A DNA stretch of 23,705 bases from Oscillospiraceae bacterium. GTDB taxonomy: Bacteria > Bacillota > Clostridia > Oscillospirales > Oscillospiraceae. The notes below the pieces were generated by a model. The model did not search any database and had not been told where the DNA came from. It worked only from the letters and a program-made list of their open reading frames with translations. The stretch spans positions 1 through 23,705 of the forward strand of contig JAHHRZ010000024.1 in assembly GCA_020025515.1 (NCBI GenBank), given 5' to 3'. Shown in pieces: positions 1 through 9,800 of the stretch. Numbering within the stretch: the first letter of the stretch is position 1; the number at the start of each line of letters is the position of its first letter. The translations under genes and the position numbers were made by a program.

Positions 1-1142
1 AGCTCGGCAGCAGGGGTGCCGGGGCGGGGGGAGTAGATGAAGGTAAACAGGGCATCATAGCCCACTTCCTCAATGAGGGACAGCGTATCTTCAAATTCTT
101 GCTCTGTTTCGCCGGGGAATCCTACAATGATGTCAGAGGTCAGAACCAGGTCGGGCATTTTCTCCTTGGCGTAGCGCACCAGCTCCAGATATTTGGCCCG
201 GTCATAGTGACGGTTCATGGCCTTGAGGACCCGGTCGTTGCCGCACTGCACAGGCAGGTGCAGCTGCTTGGCAATTCTGGGGTACTTGGCCATCACATCA
301 AACAGCTTGGGGCCGGCATCTCTGGGGTGACTGGTCATGAAGCGGATCAGAAAATCACCGGGAATCTGAGCGATTTGCTCCAGAAGATCGGCAAAATCCA
401 TCCCTTTTCCCAGATCCTTGCCGTAAGAGTTCACATTCTGGCCCAGAAGGGTGATATCTTTATATCCCTGCGCCACCAAATCCCGGCACTCCGCCAGAAT
501 TTCTTCAGGCTCCCGGCTCCGTTCCCGGCCCCGGACATAGGGCACAATGCAGTAGGTGCAGAAGTTGTTGCAGCCGTACATGATGGAGACCCAGGCCTTC
601 AGATTGTTGTCCCGGCGGACGGGGAGTCCTTCTGCTACGGAACCGGGTTCATCCTCAATGAAGAAGGTTCGTTTTCCTGTGGTGAGGACCCGGTATAAAA
701 GTTCAGGCAGCTGCCACAGATGGTGGGTGGAAAAGACACCGTCTACATGGGGATAGCTCTTTTTGATTCGGTCTGTGACAACGGTTTGACCGGCCATGCA
801 GCCGCACAGGAAAATTTTCTGACCGGGGTGGCGGCGCTTGGTATGGGTAAGGGCCCCCAGATTGCCAAACACACGCTGTTCTGCATGCTCCCGAATGGCG
901 CAGGTGTTCATAATCACCACGTCGGCGCCCTCAGCCTCCTGAGCGAAGCCATAGCCGCACTGGGACAGCAGGCCCCGGATTCGCTCAGAATCGGCCTCAT
1001 TCTGCTGGCAGCCATAAGTTTCTACATAGGCCACAGGGCTCTGCCCACGGCTGCGCCAATATTCCGCCACACGGGCACACAGGGCATATTGCTGATCCAG
1101 CTGCTCCTGGGAAATTACTGGGGTCTTACGATTCTCGTTCAA
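1..1142 (-). CDS. miaB: tRNA-2-methylthio-N6-dimethylallyladenosine synthase, 3' end cut by window edge
   Basis: Radical-SAM methylthiotransferase that converts i6A37 to ms2i6A37 in tRNAs reading UNN codons. About 380 residues are visible. The N-terminal MTTase domain supplies three auxiliary-cluster cysteines: C45 (in ETYGCQQNEADSE), C81 (in NTCAIREHAE) and C115 (in GCMAGQ). The radical-SAM motif CNNFCTYC has C191, C195 and C198. RPGTPAA, typical of the end of the radical-SAM domain, lies near the window edge; the TRAM domain is outside the window. The start is TTG at 1142, chosen because AGGAGG sits 8 nt upstream, no ATG is available, and the MiaB N-terminus fits. A promoter (1182-1210) immediately precedes it. 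Family assignment is very secure. Confidence 0.96.
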   Translation of the reverse strand, partial: MNENRKTPVISQEQLDQQYALCARVAEYWRSRGQSPVAYVETYGCQQNEADSERIRGLLSQCGYGFAQEAEGADVVIMNTCAIREHAEQRVFGNLGALTHTKRRHPGQKIFLCGCMAGQTVVTDRIKKSYPHVDGVFSTHHLWQLPELLYRVLTTGKRTFFIEDEPGSVAEGLPVRRDNNLKAWVSIMYGCNNFCTYCIVPYVRGRERSREPEEILAECRDLVAQGYKDITLLGQNVNSYGKDLGKGMDFADLLEQIAQIPGDFLIRFMTSHPRDAGPKLFDVMAKYPRIAKQLHLPVQCGNDRVLKAMNRHYDRAKYLELVRYAKEKMPDLVLTSDIIVGFPGETEQEFEDTLSLIEEVGYDALFTFIYSPRPGTPAAE

Positions 1143-1181
1143 TGCCGGTTCCTCCTGAAAATAGTCTTTTCTGAATACAAT

Positions 1182-1210
1182 ATTTTATCATTCTTCCCCC
1201 ATTTTTGCAA
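1182..1210 (-). promoter_or_regulatory. Sigma-A promoter of miaB
   Basis: On the minus strand, -35 TTGCAA (1205-1210), a 17-bp spacer and -10 TAAAAT (1182-1187). It lies about 40 bp upstream of the TTG start of miaB. Confidence 0.7.
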
Positions 1211-1240
1211 GACCCGTGGAGAAAATCCTTAGAATGGCAT

Positions 1241-1274
1241 AAAAAACATGGCTGCCAGATCTGTGGCAGCCATG
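1241..1274 (-). terminator. Rho-independent terminator after the Na/Pi cotransporter gene
   Basis: An 11-bp perfect stem (1247-1257 with 1264-1274) has a 6-nt loop and, on the minus strand, is followed by a run of six T. It starts 10 bp after the stop of the upstream gene, so it separates that gene from miaB. Confidence 0.9.
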
Positions 1275-1284
1275 TGGCGGAGGA

Positions 1285-3057
1285 TTATTTGTGGTTGCTT
1301 TTCAGAGGGTATTTCTGATAGAAGTCGTGGAATTCCCGGTCAAACGCAGGGTCACCGCTTTTTACATCGGTGAGATACTGGTGAGGGCCGAAGCTGCCGT
1401 CAGCAACTTCCAGCATGGCAACGGCTACATTGCTGCAGTGGTCTGCCACACGCTCATAGGCGGTGAGCAGATCGTCCAGAACGAAGCCGTACTCAATGGA
1501 ACAGATGCCGTCCTTCAGACGGGCCACATGCTGGGCCTTGATCTTTCTCACCAGCTCGTCAATGACCTGCTCCAGAGGTTCCACCTTGTGAGCCGTGCTC
1601 AGGTCACGCTCCCGGAAGGATTTGACCGTCATATTCAAAAGATCGGTAAGGGCCCTTTCCAGAACCAGAAGCTCTTGCTGCGCAGAGGAGGAGAATACAA
1701 TGGACTTGTCGTGGATTTCCTGGGCAGCCTCTACCAGATCCCGAGCGTGGTCGCCAATACGCTCAAAATCCCGGAGAGTGTGCAGAAGGGTGTTGACGGT
1801 ATGGCTGTCATTGGAGCTCATGCTGCGGGCGGAGAGCTGCACCAGATAGCTGCCGATGATATCCTCATAGCTGTCGGTACGGCTTTCCAGCTCGGAGACT
1901 ACCTCCACGCCGCCGTCTTCCCAGTTGTGGATCAGGGAAATGGCGGTCTCAACGGCCTTTCGGCTGGCGTCGGCCATGTCAGAGGTAGCGGCGAACGTGC
2001 GCTCCACGGCCACGGCAGGGGTGTCCAGCAGGCGGGGATCCAGAATCTGGGTTTCTTCGGGGTCGGCATATTTTTCGTCGGGAATGGTGAGAAGGGCAAG
2101 CTTCTCCAGAATCCTGGACATGGGCAGCATCATGGCGGTAGCCAGGATGTTGAAGCTGGTGTGGACCACGGCGATGCTGACTCCGGTGACGGCTTCATCC
2201 ATCATGGGAAGATGAAAAATGGAATCCACCAAGGTAAACAGAATCAAAAATACGGTAGAACCGATGATATTGAAATAGAGGTGAACCATAGCCGCTCGCC
2301 GTGCGCTTTTATTGGCACCTACGGAGGAGATCAGGGCAGTGGTACAAGAACCGATGTTCTGACCCATAATCATGGGAATGGCACTGCCGAATGTAATGGC
2401 GCCTGTGGCACTGAGGGACTGCATGACACCAACGCTGGCGCTGGAGCTCTGCATGATGGTGGTCAGAAGGGCACCGGCCAAAAGACCCAGAATGGGATTC
2501 TGCAAGGCAGCAAACAGCTCCACAAACCACTGCTCGTGCTCCAGAGGGGCCATGGCGTCTGTCATATGGCTCATGCCCATCATAAGAAGGCCGAAACCCA
2601 GCAGAATGGAACCCAGTCCACGCTTCTTTTCGGATTTGAAGAACATAAACAGCACCATGCCGACAAAGGTCAGAACAGGACTGAAGTTGGCGGGCTTCAG
2701 CATGGCGATATACCAGGCGTCGCCCTCCAGACCCGCCAGACTCAAGACCCAGGCGGTGACGGTGGTACCCACATTGGAGCCCATGATGACGCTGATGGCC
2801 TGCCGCAAGGTCATTACGCCGCTATTGACAAAGCCAACCACCATGACGGTGGTGGCACCGGAACTTTGGATGACAGCTGTAACAGCCAAACCCAGGAAAA
2901 AGCCTTTCACGGGATTCCCCGCAAAAGTGCCAAGAATTTTCTGTAGCTTACCGCCTGCTTGCTTTTGCAAGGAACTGCTCATAACATCCATGCCGAACAG
3001 GAACATAGCCAGGCCGCCCAGCAGGGCCAGGATGTTAGTCAGGCCGAAAGTTTCCAA
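1285..3057 (-). CDS. Na+/phosphate cotransporter family protein with C-terminal PhoU domain (NptA/YjbB type)
   Basis: Membrane protein of 590 residues, predicted to move inorganic phosphate with sodium. The membrane domain (about residues 1-330) carries the family's duplicated QSS motif: QSSGATT at Q64 and QSSSASVG at Q203. These inverted-repeat motifs form the substrate site in the SLC34/NptA family. A charged helical region (about 350-570) with DFERIGDHARDL and AYERVADHCSNVAVA is PhoU-like and would sense or gate phosphate flux. The start is TTG at 3057, with AAGGAGG 8 nt upstream; no better ATG exists. It is monocistronic, with its own promoter and terminator. The direction of transport (uptake or efflux) cannot be read from the sequence. 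Confidence 0.93.
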   Translation of the reverse strand: METFGLTNILALLGGLAMFLFGMDVMSSSLQKQAGGKLQKILGTFAGNPVKGFFLGLAVTAVIQSSGATTVMVVGFVNSGVMTLRQAISVIMGSNVGTTVTAWVLSLAGLEGDAWYIAMLKPANFSPVLTFVGMVLFMFFKSEKKRGLGSILLGFGLLMMGMSHMTDAMAPLEHEQWFVELFAALQNPILGLLAGALLTTIMQSSSASVGVMQSLSATGAITFGSAIPMIMGQNIGSCTTALISSVGANKSARRAAMVHLYFNIIGSTVFLILFTLVDSIFHLPMMDEAVTGVSIAVVHTSFNILATAMMLPMSRILEKLALLTIPDEKYADPEETQILDPRLLDTPAVAVERTFAATSDMADASRKAVETAISLIHNWEDGGVEVVSELESRTDSYEDIIGSYLVQLSARSMSSNDSHTVNTLLHTLRDFERIGDHARDLVEAAQEIHDKSIVFSSSAQQELLVLERALTDLLNMTVKSFRERDLSTAHKVEPLEQVIDELVRKIKAQHVARLKDGICSIEYGFVLDDLLTAYERVADHCSNVAVAMLEVADGSFGPHQYLTDVKSGDPAFDREFHDFYQKYPLKSNHK

Positions 3058-3104
3058 GATAGTCTCCTCCTTCTTTTACACGGATTTTACATCCGCAATC
3101 AAAT

Positions 3105-3132
3105 ATCTTAACTATACAGCATAAAATGTCAA
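3105..3132 (-). promoter_or_regulatory. Promoter of the Na/Pi cotransporter gene
   Basis: On the minus strand, -35 TTGACA (3127-3132), a 16-bp spacer and -10 TAAGAT (3105-3110), about 48 bp upstream of the TTG start. Confidence 0.6.
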
Positions 3133-3256
3133 TTTTCATCAAATCTATGTAAAGTTTTAGAAAATAGCAATTTATGCACAGACGGCGACTGATACTATGC
3201 GAAAGAGGACCAATGCCAGAGAAAATAAAAAAATTTGACTTTTTTGAAAATAGTGC

Positions 3257-3285
3257 TTGACAAAACAAGGCGTGGTGGATATAAT
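3257..3285 (+). promoter_or_regulatory. Consensus sigma-A promoter of the tRNA-Thr/tRNA-Tyr operon
   Basis: TTGACA (3257-3262), a 17-bp spacer and TATAAT (3280-3285): a perfect match to consensus, as expected for a stable-RNA promoter. The predicted start is about 13-15 nt before tRNA-Thr. Confidence 0.92.
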
Positions 3286-3305
3286 AAGCGTGTTCTGTTT
3301 GAGAC

Positions 3306-3381
3306 GCCGGTATAGCTCAGCCGGTAGAGCAACTGATTTGTAATCAGTAGGTCGGGGGTTCGAATCCGTCTACCGGCTCCA
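3306..3381 (+). tRNA. tRNA-Thr (anticodon TGT), CCA encoded
   Basis: A 76-nt cloverleaf with acceptor GCCGGTA/TACCGGC, D-arm TAGCTCAGCCGGTAGAGC, anticodon stem CTGAT/ATCAG around loop TTTGTAA, T-arm GTTCGAATCC and 3' CCA. The anticodon TGT is at 3339-3341. It is the first gene of a two-tRNA transcript. Confidence 0.97.
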
Positions 3382-3407
3382 ACACGAATCTCAGCAAAAC
3401 TGCATAT

Positions 3408-3492
3408 GGGGGAGTTCCCGAGTGGCCAAAGGGGACAGACTGTAAATCTGCTGGCTATGCCTTCGATGGTTCGAATCCGTCCTCCCCCACCA
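3408..3492 (+). tRNA. tRNA-Tyr (anticodon GTA), long variable arm, CCA encoded
   Basis: An 85-nt type II tRNA with acceptor GGGGGAG/CTCCCCC, anticodon stem CAGA/TCTG, anticodon GTA at 3442-3444, a long variable arm, T-arm GTTCGAATCC and encoded CCA. It lies 26 bp after tRNA-Thr and is followed at once by a terminator. Confidence 0.97.
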
Positions 3493-3528
3493 AAGCTGGT
3501 GATTTTCTTTGAAAGTCACCAGCTTTTT
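3492..3528 (+). terminator. Terminator of the tRNA operon
   Basis: An 11-bp perfect stem (3492-3502 with 3516-3526) leads into a T-run. The 5' arm begins on the last base of tRNA-Tyr. Confidence 0.88.
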
Positions 3529-3590
3529 GTATCTTCTTACAGCTTCGCTGTCTCACGGCAAGCGTTGAGAGAAAAATGAAAAATCAAGTG

Positions 3591-3629
3591 ACTGGTGCGT
3601 GCAAAATGTTTGTACGCACCGGTTTTTTT
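3591..3629 (+). terminator. Second plus-strand terminator-like hairpin without an evident gene
   Basis: A 10-bp stem with one G-T pair (3591-3600 with 3614-3623) is followed by seven T. It lies about 60 bp past the tRNA operon terminator, so it may be a back-up terminator, or the end of an unseen short transcript. Confidence 0.6.
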
Positions 3630-3765
3630 GTGGGAATGTTGTTCTGACTTGTAATCCCCTGTTTCCTGAACAGAAGGCAGCGATCTCAGTATCAAAACAA
3701 AATAGTTGCGCAATAAAATACCGGGCAGAGGATGCAGGCCCGATCCTGGCATATGCCCGGACCAT
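3630..3765. other. Intergenic segment without a recognisable gene
   Basis: This is the remainder of the gap between the tRNA operon and the subtilase gene. The only structure seen is an imperfect hairpin (CCGGGCA at 3721-3727 with TGCCCGG at 3754-3760, with an inner AGGAT/ATCCT pairing). Short ORFs here lack ribosome binding sites. Confidence 0.5.
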
Positions 3766-3797
3766 AAAAAACCGGGACCCCAAATATGGAGTCCCGG
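3766..3797 (-). terminator. Terminator of the SLH-subtilase gene
   Basis: A 10-bp stem with one mismatch (3772-3781 with 3788-3797) is followed on the minus strand by six T, about 55 bp beyond the protease stop codon. Confidence 0.85.
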
Positions 3798-3852
3798 AAA
3801 AGGTGTGTTTTGGTTGACACCCGCGATGATGTGTCAACTGGTTTTCAGGGGG

Positions 3853-6800
3853 TTACTTCCAGAGAATCTGTACACACAGACGGGCCAGGATGGCTGCGCC
3901 CTGTGAACGTGTGGCGGTGGAGGCGGGAGCCAGACGACTGTCGGAAACACCTTCCACCAGTTTTTCTGCCACTGCCCACTGCATGGCTTCGTTGGCAAAA
4001 TCCATTACCTTGTCATGATCGGCGTAGCCGGACAGATCTGCACGCTTGCTGGTGTCCACATTGTGCATCTCAGCGTAACGCATCATGAAGGTGACCAGCT
4101 GCTGACGGGTCAGCTTGGATGCAGGAGCAAAGAGACCGTTGCCGATGCCGTCGGTCAGCTTGGTTTCGTAGGCCCACAAAACAGCATCGCTGTAGAAGCG
4201 GTCGGAGGCTACATCGGTGAAAGGCATGTCACCGGATACGGCAGGAGAACCTTCCAGACGATACAAGATGGTAACCAACTGACCACGGGTCAGATTGCTT
4301 GCAGGGCCGAAGCGGTGCTCTGCAATGCCATCCATCATACCATATCGGGTGACAAAGTCCACGCTGTCATAGAACCAGGAGGTTTCAGGTACATCCTGAT
4401 ACATGTCGCAGACGGGGTCTTTCATGAGAAGCTGGAAGGCGTCCATGAGCGCACGGTCTGCCGCATCCACAGCGTCCTGACCTGCGGTTACATCAGCATC
4501 CACAGCCTTGGCTTCTGCCAGTGCCTTTTCTGCCTTGGCCCACAGAGCTGCATCCAGAACATCCTCGCACAGGCGGCTCATGGTAAGCTCCACAGAGGCA
4601 ATATCCTTTTTCAGCTGAGTCTTGTCGGTATTGGGCAGCAGGCCCTTGATGGCCTCTTCCAGAGCGGCGGTGGCTTCATCTACTTGAGACTGGACGGCGT
4701 TTTCGTTTGCGTCCACAGCTTTGGCCTTTTCCAGAGCCTCAGCAACCTTGGCCCAGGAATCGGCGGTGTACTGGTCCTGCTTCAGGGCTTCTGCCTTGGC
4801 AATGGCCTTTTTCAGTTCGGCTTTGTTGCCGCGAAGTACCAGCTTGGCTTCCGCTTCCTCCAGAGCCTTTACGGCTGCATCTACATCGGCCTGTGCTGCG
4901 GCGGGGTTGTCGGCCACTGCTTGCGCTTCTTTGCGTGCTGCCTGGTACTGTGCCCAGGAATCAGCAGTGTAGTCTTCTTCCTTCAGTTCCTTTGCCAGCA
5001 GCTCATTGAGCTTGGTTTTGTCGCTTTGCTGGATTGCGCTGCCGTGAATCATCACATCGCCGGAAACGGACTCGATCGTTACAACGCCGTCGGCGTACGC
5101 ATCCACGGCTTCACCGCCCATGGTGACCTCCATGGACTCGGGCAGGGAATAGCCTTCATCAGGGGTCAGCTTGATGGTGAGGGTTGTGCCGCCCTTGACG
5201 GTTGCGGGAGCATCGGAAGTCATGTGTTCCAGTGTGCAGGTGACGCTGTAAAATGTGGAAATCTCGGGCGTTCCGTCTGCATTTACCATGACCTCATAGG
5301 TGACGGGTTTGTCGCCTTCCACGGTCACTTCGTATGCATGTTCGGCGGCGGGAAGCCACAGATACAGCTGGTCATCGTCAGGATGGTTTGCAGGGACCTT
5401 CCAGTCCTGACCGTTTACAGTCACCCGCTTTGCGTTGGCGCAGGGGATATTCACCAGATAAACGGGGTCACTGTCTACATTGACCAAGGTAGCATCGCCG
5501 AAAGCGGCACCGGTGCCGTTGGAAACTGCTTTTACGGAACCGCCATTGATGCGGATATTGCCGTCCTGACCAAAGGCACCCTTGCCAATGGCATCTCCCT
5601 TGGATTGGGAAATGGCAGTGATGGTGCCGCCGTTGAGATAGATGTTTCCGGCGGGGCTGCCGGCACCGCCGCCAATAGCGGCCGCATCGGACTTAGAGGT
5701 GGCCAGAATCTTGCCGCCGTTGATGGTGATATCGGCACTGAGGTATTCACTTCCCTGAGGAGTGCCTGCACCGATACAAGCACCGCCGGTGAGCATGTTT
5801 TCGTCTTTCTTCCCGGTGGTGAGATCGAAGGTGCCGTCATTGATTTCCAGCACCAAGCTGGCGGGCTTGTGGGAATTATGACCGGTACCGATGATAGCGG
5901 AGTTTACCTGGGTAAAGCCTGTAAAGCTGCCGTTATTGATGGTGATTTTTGTGGTGCCGTTATTTGCGTAGTAGCCGGAGCCAATGGCAGCGCCGCTGTT
6001 GGACAAATTGCTTATGACCTCACCGCGCAGAGGCATGTCCATGTCAAAGGTACCGTTATTGATGACGATTTCGGTATCTGCGTTGTTGGCGCCGGCACCG
6101 ATGGCGGCACCACCGCCGGTGCTATTGATGTCAAAATTACCGCCATTCACAGTGATTTTGCCGGAACCCTTTCCTGCGTTGCCGCCGATGCCGGCGCCGT
6201 CGCAGTATGCTTCACTGTTGAGATGCAGGGTGCCGGAGCCTTCAATGGACAGCTCCACGCCGGGGGCGACGGAAATCATGGCCTTGCTGAGATATTCGTG
6301 GGCGGTCATGGTGTTGTCACCCACAAGCTTCAAGGTGTTTCCGGTGCCGGTAAAGACAATAGCGGAGCCGCTATTATTGGTAGTATGCAGATCCTGAATG
6401 GCAAGATGCAGGTTGTCATTCTTGCTGTCAATGGTCAGATTGGAATAGGGGGCGGAGCTGGAGTTGGCGGCATCGCCCACAAGCCACACATCGTGGGCTT
6501 CATCGGTGATGGTAACGGTCTTGTTCAGATTGGCAGGAATCTGGTAGGTGCCATTCTTACGGATCACGTTATCCTCAGGCCAATCCATCATCAGTGCAGT
6601 AACAGTCACGTCTGCGGTGCCGGATACGCCGTTTTTGGCAGTGGCCACCACATCGCAACGACCGACACCTTCAAAGGAGATGGTGGCCGTGTGGGTGTCC
6701 TCAGACACGGAGACGATTTTTACCACCTCTTCATTGGTGGAATGCCAGGTGAGAGAGGTATCTACGGCATTTTCGGGGTATACAAATGCCTGTACCTCCA

Positions 6801-9800
6801 GGTCGGCAGAGTCGGTGCGAGCGGTGATGGAGTAATTGTTGATCTGCACCTTCTGTGCCTCAATGTCCTGACTGTCAGTGGAGATCATGTCGGAGGTGAA
6901 GCTGTTCATGGCGTAATCATACACCATGACCCGGCAGATCTTGATGCCCTGCTCTTGAATTTGGGTCATGTCAAACTTCAGTGAAGTGACAGCGCCTCGT
7001 TCCTCCTCTTCAACGGGGATGATTTCGGACAGCGGTTTTTGGGATTCTTCGTCCACCAACTGGGCGGCCATAACATAGTGATTGTCCTGTACGTCGATGG
7101 TTACATAGGGAGTTCCGTCTTCGACGGTATAGGTGGTCTTCACCACATGAGGAGCCTCGTTGTCGATTTCTACCTGGAAGGAGGTAGATTGTGTTGCGTC
7201 CGTACCGTCTATCCTGCCTGTTACGGTATAAGTATAGCTGCCGTCGGGCAGGTAATCATACCCATCCTGCTCGTTGCCGGTTATGGGCTGCCAAGCGTTC
7301 TCCCAAGAAACAAAGTCGGAAACAATGAAGTTGCCCTGTGCGTAGAAGAAGGACTTCATGGCGTTGTTTTTGGTGTAGGAATAGACAGATGTCTCAGGGT
7401 CGTTGTTGGCGTATGCGCTGTAGGTCAGCTCCTTGGGGGCACGGAGCAGACCCAGCATGGGGGTGATCAAGTAATAGTTTGCACTGTGGCTGCCGTAGGC
7501 AATTTTATCCGCATGATATTTTTCAGTCACGATATTGAAGCCCAGAGGCCGCCCGGAGCCATTGTAGTCCATCATGGCGAGGAAGGAAGGAGACAGGAAT
7601 GCATCCTTTCCGTTGTTGTCATAGCTGCTGGCGTCAAAGATGGGCGCTTTGCCCCAGTCGCCATAGTAGCCCAGATAGGGAAGGCCCAGATCCACGCCGC
7701 CCTCGGGAGCGGTCAGGGTGATGAAGCCGTCCAGATAGATGCCGTTGGGGAACACCTTCAGCGCATCCTTGCCGGCTTGGGTCAGCGCCATGGTCACCTC
7801 TACGCTGGCATTGCTGTGGGCGGGAACGGTTACGGTGTCTTTGGAGAAGGTAACGGTGAACTCATCCTTGGACAGCAGACGGCTGTAGTCGGAAATGCAG
7901 TCGTGGCCATTCACGGTTTCCACCTTCGCCACCAGGGGCATAGCGCCAAGGGTGTAGGTCTTTTCGGTATCAGAGAAATTTTCAACGGTGAAGGTGAAGG
8001 AGAAGGAGCCTTCTGCATTGTCCTTCAGCTCGGCCTTGGGGCGCTCCTGCCCGTTCACGGTCAGATATGCACCGGAGTGAATGGCGTTATACACATTAGT
8101 AAGGCCTGCGCCCTGCTTTCTGGGAGTGTAAGCCACACCGTCCCGATCCTTCACGGGAACGGCGGTGCTCATCAGCAAATTGTTGATAATGGCACGCTTT
8201 TCAACTTCGGTTTTACCTGCGAAAGCCTGATCGGCATACTGCTGCATCACAGCGGCAGCACCGGCCATATGGGGGCAGGCCATGGAAGTGCCGCTCATTT
8301 CCCCGTACTGGCCGCCGGGAAGCGTGGAATAGACATTGCCGCCGGGGGCAGTAATTTCGGGCTTCAAGGTCAGGTCAGGTGCCACACCAATGGAACTGAA
8401 GTCGCTCATAAGGCCGCCTTCAGGATTTTCCACAGGGCCGCAATGCTTTTGGGAGATATCAATGGATTTGGCAGCGGCATCTCTCAGAAGCTTGCCGCTT
8501 GCCTTGGTGACAGAAGCGGCGGGCAGAAGGCCGCCCAGCTGCATTCTGAACAGGGGGCCGTCTACATTGTCATAGACCACAAGGCCCACTGCACCGGCAT
8601 TTTTTGCGTTTTGTTCTTTTTCGGTAAATGCAATTTCACCGCGCTCCACCACGGCAATTTTGCCCTTTACGTCAAACTTGGCAAAATCGTTGACGTTGCC
8701 CACGCCGGATACGCAGACATATTCATAGGTTCCTTCCAGAGAATAGAACATTTTGGAGGTGTCTTCCGCACTGTCTGCGTAAAGAATTTTTTGATCTCCC
8801 AGCAGGAAGCTGGTCATGGAGGCCATCAATTCATTTACGCTGGCCACACTGAGAGCAGCGTCATAGGTAGAAGGGGCACCCACAATGCCGTAGTCGGGGT
8901 TGCCTGCCAGGGCCAAATCCGTGCCCATCAGGTTGCGGTATGCGGCACTCTGGTCGTTGCCCGCTGCAACCATCAGGTTGACACCGGCCTTTTTTACACG
9001 ATCATAAACGGAGTTGATGAGTGCTCCGTCATTGGTGAAGCCGCAGGGAGTGCCCAGACTCATGTTGGCGGCATCTACACCCAGAACCACGCAGTCTTCC
9101 AGAGCGGCCAGAATGTCCTGGTCCCCTGCGCCTGCATTCTTGTCGGAGAATACCTTCATAATGACCAGCTGTGCATCGGGCGCAACGCCCCGGAGCTTGT
9201 CACTGTTGGCGCCTACGGTACCGGCCACATGGGTGCCGTGACTGTTGGCATCGGATACATCGGTGTCCTTGTCGGCGTAGTCATAGGCAAAGGGGATTTT
9301 GTTGGATTTATACAGGTTCTCAGCGGTTGCTCCGGAGGGGAGGGAGCCTTCTGCAACCTTCTGGGCCACAAATTCCTTGGTGAAGGCGGCGGATTCCACG
9401 GAACCGGCAAAAGCAGGATGCTGAATATCCAGACCGGTATCCAGAATGGCTACCACGGTTCCCTTACCGGTGTAACCTTCCTCATTGGCAGAGTCACTGT
9501 TAATCATGGAACCGGAGGTGATCACAGGCTCCTGTGCGGCCTGAGGCTGGGGCAGCTCATAACGGCCTGCCACCACAACCTGTTTGACACCATCCATGGA
9601 TTCCAGAGCTTCCCGGTCTTTATAGGTGCCTTCTACTGCAAAGCCGTTGAAGGCATAGGTATATGTATTGGTAATTTCCAAATTTTCATTTTCGATTTTG
9701 GCTGCCATAACAGACTGATTTTCCTGCATGGCGTTGAGTCGAAGGGTGCCCTTCCGGCTTTCCATATACTGCATCAGGGTTTGACCCTGGGGCACAGTAT

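Noticed and set aside
1291..2946. 551-codon plus-strand ORF opposite the Na/Pi cotransporter
   Set aside because: Shadow of a well-supported gene; the translation is His/Gly/Gln-rich with no domain.
3567..3647. Short ORF beginning ATGAAAAATCAAGTG near 3577
   Set aside because: Only 23 codons, it spans the terminator hairpin and has no ribosome binding site.
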